This document shows positions 17,575 to 26,835 of a stretch of DNA of 64,000 bases, in pieces (the first letter of the stretch is position 1; every line of letters begins with the position of its first letter). The position numbers were made by a program, and so were the translations under genes. Origin of the DNA: Euleptes europaea (Eukaryota > Chordata > Lepidosauria > Squamata > Sphaerodactylidae); the NCBI RefSeq assembly GCF_029931775.1, contig NC_079322.1, positions 78,057,326 through 78,121,325 on the forward strand, in the 5' to 3' direction. Below the pieces are notes generated by a model that did not search any database, was not told the DNA's origin, and saw only the letters and a program-made list of their open reading frames with translations.

Positions 17575-17740
17575 TACGGCTCAGAGGCAGACCCTCCACC
17601 CCTTTGCATGCAGAAGTGACATGGTTCAGTCCCTGGCATCTCTGGTCAAAGGGTCTTCAGTGTGGGGAAAGACCCTTCTCTGCCTGCAATCCCAAAGAGC
17701 TGTGGCTAGCCAGAGTAGACAATTCAGGGCAGGAGGGTCA
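17575..17740 (+). repeat. Degenerate Ala-tRNA-like SINE
   Basis: Diverged copy: 'tttgcatgcagaagtgacat', 'ggcatctctggtcaaaggg', 'agccagagtagacaattcag'. Confidence 0.5.
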
Positions 17741-17741
17741 G

Positions 17742-18090
17742 CGGGGGTGGAAAGTGCTGTCAAGTCATAGCAGACTTATGTTGACCCCGTAGGGTTTTCA
17801 AGGCAAAAGACAAATGAAGATGGTTTGCCATTGCCTGCCTCCGTATAGCAACCCTGGATTTCCTTGGTGGTCTCCCATACAAGTACTAACCAGGGCCAAC
17901 CCTGCTAAGCTTCTGAGGTCTGATGAGATCGGGCTAGCCTGGGCCATCCAGGTCAGGGCAAGAGATGACCAGAGGTGGTTTGCCATTGCCTGCCTCTGTA
18001 CAGCAATGCTGGACTTCCTTGGTGGTCTCCCATTCCTAACCAGGGCCGACCCTGCCTAGCTTCTGAGATCTGATGAGATGGGGCTAGTTG
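17742..18090 (-). repeat. 5S-rRNA-derived SINE with two 5S modules
   Basis: From left: BovB-like tail 'gtgctgtcaagtcatagcag', then 'tttgccattgcctgcctcc' and a reverse-complement 5S module ending 'gatgagatcgggctagcc' (about 17945). A second 'gaggtggtttgccattgcc' plus 5S module ends near 18085. The order indicates a dimeric minus-strand SINE. The same dimer arrangement occurs around 29330-29610. Confidence 0.7.
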
Positions 18091-18104
18091 GGGCTAGTCA
18101 AGCT

Positions 18105-18260
18105 TTTGTTAACTGTATTTATTGTTTTATATTGCACTTTCCCCCTGCCAAGGTGGGGCTCAGAGCAGCTATCAACAAGTTAAAAATATACACCCAAATC
18201 AAAACAATATGTAATAACTGAATCTAGAATAGTAATAAAACTGGATTTTAAAATGAATTT
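18105..18260 (-). repeat. LINE 3'-tail remnant
   Basis: 'gtatttattgttttatattg' followed by 'aaggtggggctcagagcagc' and A/T-rich sequence. This is the complement of the common 'gccgctctgagcccc...aataaataa' LINE tail. Family uncertain (L2-like). Confidence 0.45.
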
Positions 18261-18261
18261 T

Positions 18262-18754
18262 GGTCGAGCTGCTACAATAGCCAGTGTGCGTGGCGCAGGC
18301 AAGAAACCGCCTTCCATTGAATCAACCCCGCTCCCTGGCATTGTAGAAAACAATGAATGGGGAGGGGGAGAAAAAAACCACGGCTACCAACCATAGTGCT
18401 AGGAGGGTGGGCATGGGTGGGGAGGCGGGCTCCTGTAAGCCAAGCTCAGCCGTCCTGTTTCCGCAGCTGAGCCGAGGCTACCTGCAAGGACGGACTCTAC
18501 GCCTCTGCAGGAAGCAGCTCCTCAACATCAACGTTATTTTGTGCTCCTTGCTGCGGAAGCCACAGAATTCAGACCTGCTCATATCTGGAGATGTCAGCTC
18601 TCAAATGGTCCATCAGAAGGGTGATGAGAACTGGCTGGCTTTCCAGGCGGTAAATTGGGTGAAACTTTGTTATAGTGGGGGAGACAAACTCCTAAGGTGT
18701 CCCTGGGGTCTCCTGTAGATTTGCTGATTTGTTTTGCAGGCAGGCTGAGGGAGA
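18262..18754. other. Intergenic sequence, no recognised feature
   Basis: Lies between the two convergent genes. A plus-strand open frame at 18353-18718 shows no family signature and I treat it as chance. Confidence 0.4.
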
Positions 18755-19010
18755 GCAGGCGTGGTGTCGCGGTTGAGAGCAGCGGACTCTAATCTGGAGA
18801 ACCGGGTTGGATTCCCCACTCCTCCACAGGAAGCCAGCTGGGTGACCTTGGGCTAGTCACAGTTCTCTCCTCACTCTCTCAGCCCCACCTACCTCACGAG
18901 GTGTCTGTTGTGGGGAGAGGAAGGGAAGGAGATTGTAAGCCGGTTTGAGTCTCCTTAAGAAGGTGGAGAAAACCGGAGTATAAAAACCAACTCTCCTTCT
19001 TATTATGTCT
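18755..19010 (+). repeat. CORE/MIR-like SINE
   Basis: Plus-strand copy: 'gcgtggtgtcgcggttgaga' (box A), 'accgggttggattccccac' (box B), 'tgaccttgggctagtcac', and tail 'gtataaaaaccaactctcc'. Confidence 0.85.
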
Positions 19011-19094
19011 GCCTTCCACAGCATGTAAAAAAAACCAAAAAAACTGTTGCGGAACAAGATTCTCCCATTTTTCTACTGCATGCCCCCCCCCCCC

Positions 19095-19410
19095 CCGGCG
19101 TGGTGCCCGTGTGTGGTGTGGTGCCGACACCTTTCCTGGTGCCTGCCAGGAGTTTTGAGAAAGTGTGCAGGGCCAGGTGAGGCTTTTGCCCAGCACGGCT
19201 TCTGACTGGCCACTGGAGATTTTAAAAAATGTTTCCTTGGCAGCAGGTTGCCACCACAAAGATCTTCACTGTGTGACTGAAGGTAAGCGGCGACAGCCAT
19301 TTTGTGGCTGGCTCCACCTCCTGCAGCAGCCATTGTGTTGCTGCGACCACCATACTGTGTCACAATGCTGAGGGTGCTTGCAGGTTCAAAAAAGTTAGGG
19401 ACTCCAAAAG
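19095..19410 (+). mobile_element. Non-autonomous hAT-like DNA transposon copy
   Basis: Shares 'acctttcctggtgcctgcc', 'tgtgtgactgaaggtaagc', 'ccattttgtggctggctcc' and 'gttagggactccaaaag' with the better-preserved copy at 45610-45976. The left terminus is degraded. Confidence 0.6.
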
Positions 19411-19417
19411 TTGTGGA

Positions 19418-19630
19418 GGGGCCGTGGCTCAGTGGTATTGCCTCTGCTTGGCATGCAGAAGGCCCCAGGTTCAATCCCCGGCATCTCGTTAAAGGGACCA
19501 GGCAAGTAGGTGATGTGAAAGACCTCCGCCTGAGACCCTGGAGAGCCGCAGCCGGTCTGAGTAGACAATACTGACTTTGATGGAACAAGGGTCTGATATA
19601 AGGCAATATAAGGCAGCTTCATGTGACCCC
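19418..19630 (+). repeat. Ala-tRNA-like SINE
   Basis: 'ggggccgtggctcagtggta', 'aggttcaatccccggcatct', 'gagtagacaatactgacttt' and 'ggcagcttcatgtg'. Confidence 0.8.
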
Positions 19631-20006
19631 CTACGCTACATGCTGGCTAGACCACCTCATTTTTCAGATTCCAGCAAAGGCTATCCTTTCTGTGTCCAAA
19701 TTTATCATAATTTCTCTGAGCTTATCAACATAAAAATGTAACCTAATTTACCAGGAAGCTCCACAGCTTGGAACTTGCACCAGAGCTAGTTGGACTTGCC
19801 TTTATGCCCGCATTGAAATTTTGGCATCCGGAGTTATTTTACTTCCCCCCCCCCCCCGAACCGAAGAACATTACAGCAAAGGTACAGGTTCTCAGAATTG
19901 GGGCCAGTGTAACAATGGGGTGGGTGGGTGGCTGGGATGAACATGGAAAAAGCAAAAGCACAAGAACTCAGACCCAACTGGGAGCGAAGGTTGAACATCT
20001 AGAAGC

Positions 20007-20012
20007 TTTATT
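20007..20012 (-). terminator. MAP4: Candidate distal poly(A) signal of MAP4
   Basis: TTTATT on the plus strand, i.e. AATAAA on the minus strand, with 'ttcttgtgcttttgc' about 40 bp further along the minus strand as a U/GU-rich element. It marks the left edge of the repeat-poor block 19980-26880, so it could end a long MAP4 3' UTR. Confidence 0.4.
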
Positions 20013-23000
20013 TAAACCCTTTACATTAAGTAAAAAGAATCACAACATCAAATCCAGAAACGTTGCTAACGGAGACAGTCATAGTATTACAAGTCCAAGA
20101 ACAGGAGAGGGAAGAAACAAAGCAAGACGTCACACAAGATACGAACCAGCCTTGTTGTGGCAATGCGGGGGGCTCTGAGCTCCCCCCGCTCCGCCATGGG
20201 CAGGTTTGCCTGCCCACTGTTCCCGTGCCCACACCCCTGCCATCCATGCACTTATGGCCACCCTCCCCTCCCTCCTAAACCATCAACCGTGCCCCCCCCC
20301 TGGCATAATTCAATACTGCTGCACAGAGACTGCCGTGTGGGGGCTCATGTGCATCTGGCGCGGGAGACCTCTGCGCATCTCCACCGACACAAAGAGCCCT
20401 GTGGAAACGGCCCTTCACCGTCCGCCTGGTATCCCGCTTCCTATTTGGCCGGGAGGAGGAAAGGACGGGCGGGCTGCTCTCCAAAGTCAGAAATTTCAGG
20501 CCTGTAAATAGCTTTCTGCCCACGTTGGCCCTTCCTCTTTCCCTAGGCCACACTCCATTTTTTTGTACCGCTGCTTAAAAAGAGAAAGAGAGAGAGAGAC
20601 AGAAAAGTGGCTTGAGGTAGGGGGGGAAAAAGGTTCTCAGAAAAGCACTGATGAGAGATTACAGAAGGAAACCTGGATAGCCAGCGACACCCCTAAGAGG
20701 CAGGCCACACCCCAATGTAGGACTGCACACACAAGTTTCCCCAACCCCCTGTAAGAAAAACGCCAGGCAGACCTCCTAGGAGTTTGCCCTTCATAGGAGG
20801 GGGTTCAGAAAGTGGGATTCTGCCTGATCTGAAGTTGCCCTGGCTCTCCCAGCTGCTGTCCCATAAAGCCCAAGAAGTCCCCACGGCCCAACTCCCCATG
20901 ATTCCACTACATCACGGTCCAAGGGGAACTCTGGTAGTGTCCGCCATGCACACCTCTTGCTTGCAGAGTGCCCCTCATACCTCGGTGGCATCACCACCAA
21001 CACCTCTGATGTTTCGTATCTTGCCTTCTGCCTGCCACACGGTTGGGGTGAGAGGAGAAATGCTGGGAAACATGGACAGAGTTGCCAAGCTGACAATGAC
21101 CAGGGACCGCCAAGGTGACTCTGCCCAGACGAGCGCAGGGTCCCAAGAGCAAACAGCCCATCGCAAGCCCCACCCAGAGGTACAACCGAAGGCCAAGCAG
21201 CACAAAGGACATGCAGGCGGAAGACAGATAAAGCATTTCAAGAAGGGTAGAGAGCAGGTGACCGCCTCTCCGCTGCTCCACAGACACATACATGTCACAC
21301 TGGCTGCGATCAGCACTAACTGGCGAGCACCTGTGCAGTCACCAGCATGCACCCCCTTTCCTCCCAGGGCTCTTGCTACTCTAAAAAATGCTCAGAATCG
21401 TCTGGGTGGCAGCATGGTGGAAGATAATGCGAATATAAATGCCCTCTTTGGAAGGGGTGGGGCAGAGCAGGGGATGGGGTCTAACGTATGTTGCGAAGCT
21501 GAGCCGTGAAGAAGCTGCTGTTGCTCTTAAACCCCTTCCTGGTCTTTGCCCTTCCTCCCTCCCCAAAGAAGAACCAAGTATCACTGGTGCGTGGTGATGG
21601 GGAGAAAGGGGTGCAGGCCGGTCTCCCGGGGGGGGCACAGCAGCCCAAGGCCAACCCACACAGGCCTTTCATTCCAAAGAGGAGGAACCGTGCCCGCCCC
21701 TCTGTGTGCGCCCCACTGATAGGCGATGCTGTGGCCTGTGTGCCTGCCTGCCCTAGGTGACAGTCCCAGGGGCCTGCTCAAAGGCACTCCGCCGGCCCTT
21801 ACGTATCCTACGCTGCATCCCCACCCATGTCACACACCCTCAACAAGGTTCCACCCACCCCTGTTGTCACCCCCGCCATCCAAACATCCCAAGGCGATTC
21901 TCCAGGAGCAGAGCCAGAACCAGTGTGACAGTCACCTCCACCTGGCTGGCCATGAAGAAGCATGCTCGCGCCACACCTCGGCCCCAGTTGAGGCAACAGT
22001 TACTGACCAATACCCCCAGACACGGCGATTTCCCAAGCTTCCTAGGGCGTCTTCTGAGGCAAGGAGTTGATGCCGTTCACGAGTCACTCTGTCCGAGTCT
22101 GTGGGCTCCGCTATCGCTCTAGTTTCAACTGGGTAAGCCAGAATACGCGCAACACTCTTGGGCAACTGCACACTGCAACAAAGATTAACTAGGGTAGAGG
22201 GGGCGGCCTTTCAGGGAAGCTCGCCTGCCTGCTTTTGCTGATCTCTGAGCAACCCCTGAGCAGCTACAAAGGAACTCCAGGTCTCCTTGGGATACAAGCC
22301 GGAAAACACGGACGTCAATGCCCACCTGGCCTTCCACAAACAAGGCTACAATTACCTGCTGGCTAGCAAGTTGCATACCGACGGTTCACACAATCGCCAC
22401 AACATATCTGCCACCATTTACTCAGACTTGCCACAAACTACCCAGTTTGGCTCTCTCTGATCTTTAATTCAGCATGACGAGGTGGAACTTTAAAACATCG
22501 CACACTTCCCTCAATGCATCTCTGACCCCTCTAAGAAACCTACAAACTCTTGGCAACCATCTCCTCATTACACTGGGAGCAATTTGTTTAACCACTGCCC
22601 CGGTGTGGGTGGGAGCTCTCTTGCCAAATCTCATCACGCATCTTCCAAACACCTTCTAAATTTTGGGCCTTCGGCACAAACCTGCTATTCCAAAGGGCAC
22701 CCCTTCAATCCAAAGGGGAGAAAGAACTCCTCACGATACAAAGAGCGGCAGTTTCTGCTCATCCTGTCCACAAAAACAGCGCAGACTAAGAAGAAAACCC
22801 AAGCCAGAGTGGGCAGAAAACCCAAGTGGTGCCCCCCCCCACTCACACCAAAGAGTCAACATCTGGCCTAGTCCACTGGGACGTTCTCCCAGGCGCAACT
22901 GATGTGCTGTTTAGTTCAACGATGTATGTGCAAAAGGTATATTTGTGCTCCCTGGAGACTCAGTGGCTATTCCTTGTGGCACCTGAAATTTCCCACTTGC

Positions 23001-24914
23001 CATTGTGAGCTTTGCCTTCAACTGTAGCTGCCCTTGTTCTTGCAGGGCCTGCGGATGCAAAACCTAAACCTTTAACATCCGACTCGGGCCCCATTTAGAG
23101 CATTCATTTTGAGCCTGCACCATAGAACATATAGAGCCACCGATATTCCTCAAAATTCCTTAGACAGAATACCAGCTCCTCTCCCCCGATGTTTCTTCCC
23201 ATCCCTCCAAGTGAGGTGGAGAGACCAACCTGTACTGGAACAGAAGTATTTACAAGCGGCTTTCAAATCTAAAATTGCATTGTTAAAAATTCCTACCAGA
23301 AACCAAAGCTGGGGCTAAGCTGGCCTTCCCCCCAGAAAATCTCTAAAGCATCTCTGGATCTGAAGCTAAACACAGGCACGGTACGACAAAGAAGCAACCC
23401 CTCCCCCCCCCCCCGCCAGGCCAGCCAGCCAGGACTGTGTGGACAGAAGGAGCACCCGCGCGGGTTTGCAGGCCGGCTGCTGTCAGTGGCAGTCAAAGAA
23501 TAATTTGGTTCAGGAAAAAAGGAGGAGGAGTTAGTAACCCTTTTACAAGACACTTAACCACTTTTAAAAAACGTAATCGCAGAAGATAAAGTGCAACATC
23601 GTTTAAACTTCTCTGCCTGACAAACCCGGATGATAAACCCCTGGCAGGGCCTGTCGGGCCACGGCCTGCGGTGCAAATGGCGGAACTGAGACCGCCGGCC
23701 GAGAGCCAAATCACTCACCGAGTCCCCCTTCTAGTTAGGGGATGGCGAAACAGGAACCAGAGGGCCAGAATTGTATGACTGCCGGCTGTCAGACCCCCAA
23801 GGATTATGTGCTGAGTATTTCAGCTTCCACCGCCCGCCCCACGAGACTTCTCTCTGCCAGAGGGCACGTAGCACACCTGCCGTTCCAAGACAGCCTGGTG
23901 GTCCCGTTTCAGGGCACAGGCGTGCATTATTGCTTCAGGAACGTGTCCCCATTAAATGGGGAAGCCAAACAAATCACCTCCCCCCATTGATCTAGGGGTG
24001 AAGTCGACAGACTGAAAGATCTAAGCTGGTGTTCAAGAACTCAGGGAGCGCACGTGAAGCATGAGCCGAGGGACAATGGCAGATGTCGGAAGGGGGACAC
24101 GGGCACAAGGATGGATGCTGACGAGAGTCAAGGGGAGAGGGGAGGCCCTGGCCCCGAGCTTGCAGGAGACCCCTCAAGAGCCCAGGGGCAGCCGTGGTGC
24201 CATGCCAGCCACAGACCTTTTCAACTCACAATGCGCCAGTTGGCTAATGGGCATGCAGGTAGTGCCAGGTCCAGCCTGCCAGGAAATGGGGACTCGCAGA
24301 TGACTGGGTTGACCCAGGACACTGTGATACTTCAAGCCAAGACAAGGGTGAGTCTTACTGGTTATGGGGAAGTCCTGCTGGCTGCACCCACAGCTCGCTT
24401 AAATGGGCACATGCAGGAGGCAGGGCCGTCTGTCCTGAGCTGCCATGAACTCACTGCCCAAGATGGTGTCCTGGTGGTCGAGGCTCTCCTGCCCCAGACT
24501 CCTCTATGGTTTGCAAACTGGGATGCTGCCAGATTACCTTCCAAGTGACAGGAAATGCCGGGTCAGAAAGGAGAAGGAACAAGATGTGGACGCCAGGGCG
24601 ACCGGCGGGCAGAGCATGACAGCTTGGGGGATTCCCGACCTTGGGAGGGCAGGGATGGCACGAGAAGGGAAGTTTCTGCAACTTTTAACTGGCTGGGGGT
24701 GGTCAGCGGATTGGCAAGAACAAACGGGGAATATGGAGGATGGTGGCAGGGGCTAGGCGGAGACAGGGTGGACGATGCAGCTCCCTCCTGGCGCAAAAGA
24801 ACCTGCAGTTGCTTCATCGAAAGTTTCTAGAATGTTCCAAGGAGGAAGATGAGATTAGGAGATTTAGCAGACCGGTTTGACGCAAAGAAAACCTGTTACA
24901 GTTTTAAAAGCCAT
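20013..24914 (-). other. MAP4: Repeat-poor block, possible extended MAP4 3' UTR
   Basis: About 4.9 kb in which I recognise no SINE, LINE or DNA transposon, although the rest of the window carries one every 0.5-1 kb. Open frames (for example plus 20784-21509 and plus 24054-24548) lack domains, splice sites or family resemblance. The block is bounded by minus-strand AATAAA motifs at 20007 and 24915. The best explanation is a long alternative 3' UTR under some constraint. A lineage-specific non-coding gene is the alternative. Confidence 0.4.
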
Positions 24915-24920
24915 TTTATT
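24915..24920 (-). terminator. MAP4: Candidate proximal poly(A) signal of MAP4
   Basis: AATAAA on the minus strand about 1.6 kb after the MAP4 stop codons, similar in scale to a typical MAP4 3' UTR. A further AATAAA lies at 25202-25207. Confidence 0.5.
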
Positions 24921-26535
24921 AGAAATCATGCAAACTTCAATATAAAACCCCCAACAAGTGCAACGCGTCTGTGTGTGAATGCAGAGCCTGGGTGACTGTC
25001 ACTGGAAAACATCCTGACCGAGGGGAAGAAGAGTTTTCTTCTTCAACTCCCCCCCCAAAAAAAAACTTCCCACCCCCCTCGGACTGTCCCATGCAGGAAG
25101 TCTGCCTGTGGGGATCCCCACCCCTTTACCTCCCTTAGTTTGGTTTTCAGATTTAAATTAAAATTTCCCACGACTCTTCACAAAACACACGATTTTAAAG
25201 TTTTATTTACATTTCATTTCATTTAGTGTCGTTTGCAATGCAAAATGAGCTCCAATCCTAAACAATCCCCGTTCAGCCCCCCCCCCCAAGACAACAGGCT
25301 TGGGGGGTTTCTCTTGTTCTCCTTGGCACATTGCCCGAACCCCTGCTCTGCCCCACACGGACTCGACCTCTTCAGACCCTCATTCACTTTCAGTGACTTT
25401 CTGGGAAGGACCCCCCTGTCCCCGCCCCTCCACCGACCTCATTACCCATAAACAACGCCATGCCTCACCACCCCCTCTTAACATGCACATTTCGGAGCCT
25501 AATCCACAGTGAAGAAATACCTGCCCCTCGCTGACTCTGCAGAAGCAATGCTTAGATCCTTGGGGGGGGGAGAATCCAGACCTCCCATGCAAGGTCCTCG
25601 GGGTCGTGCGCGATGGATCCTTCCTGAGCCAACCCTTGCGCGCCGCTGCAGCAAGAGGCAGTTGCCCCTCCCCGGTCCCCCCCTCCCCGGCGCATCTTTG
25701 ATCATTTTCTCAATTAACATGGCTTAATGCAAATTTTGCTCCATTATTTCAAACATATTTTAAACACACACAGAAAAATAAACACCACACAAAAGAAAAT
25801 TAAAAATAAAAAGAACACAGTTAAAATGCCTGGATATGTTGATCAGAAGCCAGTGGCGGTGGGGCGGCGGTTAACGGTGCTTGTAATTCTCCTATGGCGA
25901 GGGGGAAAGGGGTGGGGTGGGGGCAGGACGGGAACCCACAACGCTTCTCTTTTTTTTTTTATCACAACGAAAGGAAAGAAGGGGAAAGAGGGGGAAGAGA
26001 GTTAGAGTTCAGAGTTCCAACAGAGAGTGAAGTTATGTGTGAGAACAGCAGAGACCCAGCATTAAATAGGAAGCAGCAGGAAGCGAAGCGGCCGAGACCG
26101 CAAAGGGTGTGTTTGTGTGCGCACGCACACACATGTGTGTGTTTATGAGAGAGAGTATGTGAGAAAGGAAGACAGCAAAGCTTACCCCCCTTAACTCCCA
26201 CCTGGCCTCAGGCTCTGCTCAGGGGAAGCCGCCACCAACCCTGCCAGTCCGGAGGAATCTGCTCTTTGCGGGGTACATTCAGAATTGCACACGTCCGCCT
26301 CCACCACCAAACAGAGAGTGGGGAAGAGGCAGGCCGGGGAAACACTCGGTCAGCTCTTTTCTGCACCCAAGGGAGACCCACCCGGAGGAGCCAGGCTGGT
26401 CCAGCTGAAAAGAGCGACCCCCCCTCCGTGAATCTGGACCTCACCCACACGGTCCAGCTAAAAAGCCAGGCTCCGGGTTAAGGGAGACAAGCTTTGTGTG
26501 TGGGGGGCAGGGGGAGGGTGGTGGTGGGGGCAGAG
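24921..26535 (-). other. MAP4: MAP4 3' UTR
   Basis: Non-coding minus-strand sequence after the terminal exon's longer open frame. It holds A/T-rich blocks near 25170-25235 and 25730-25830, T-rich and C-rich homopolymer runs and a (CA/TG) stretch at 26118-26150, but no dispersed repeat. Extent inferred from the poly(A) signal. Confidence 0.55.
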
Positions 26536-26835
26536 TCACAAGCCTTGCTGAGAGAAGGTGGCGGGCGTCCCTTCCGTGAGGGGAGCCGGCGGCGGCGGTG
26601 GCAAGGAGGCAACAGAGCCCAGGCTCTCGCTGGCGGAGGTGCTGCGCCGAGGGGAGGTGCCGCCGGAAAAAACTGGGAGGTTGGAGGCTACGACGTCCGC
26701 TCCGTGGTCCGTGCGGGCCGTGGCCTTCTCACGGAACAGCAGCTTGTGGGACTCAATCTGCAGCGACACAAGGGGGGCGGGAGAGAGGGGAGGAGGGGGC
26801 GGAAGGCGACACACCAGAATGGCAGCATTAGATGC
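26536..26835 (-). CDS. MAP4: MAP4 terminal exon, readable in two frames
   Basis: Minus-strand acceptor 'ttttattttccag|GCATCTAA'. After cassette exon 27374-27536 (one leftover base, A) it reads A|GC ATC TAA, completing -ETSI-stop (stop at 26828-26830). If exon 30078-30190 joins directly (phase 0), the frame stays open for 99 codons: [10 protein letters not shown]..., then [20 protein letters not shown]..., SGGTSPRRS... and a final FSQQGL-stop (stop at 26536-26538). The last 74 residues align with the tau/MAP2 C-terminus (IETHKLTFRE..., TDHGAE, SGDTSPR, AKQGL-stop). A second acceptor, 'tcgctgcag|ATTGAG' at 26757, would start exactly at the tau-like IESHK. ETSI is the mammalian MAP4 C-terminus from memory. 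Confidence 0.75.
   Translation of the reverse strand, partial: ASNAAILVCRLPPPPPLSPAPLVSLQIESHKLLFREKATARTDHGADVVASNLPVFSGGTSPRRSTSASESLGSVASLPPPPPAPLTEGTPATFSQQGL

Noticed and set aside
17880-17950. 5S rRNA gene
   Set aside because: Only a partial, diverged 5S module within a SINE; multiple copies with the same flanks.
18353-18718. Plus-strand frame between the two genes (121 codons)
   Set aside because: No homology, no start context and no splice evidence.
20784-21509. Long plus-strand open frame (241 codons)
   Set aside because: No domain, no coherent composition, no splice context; overlaps several equally long frames on the other strand in repeat-poor, GC-moderate DNA.
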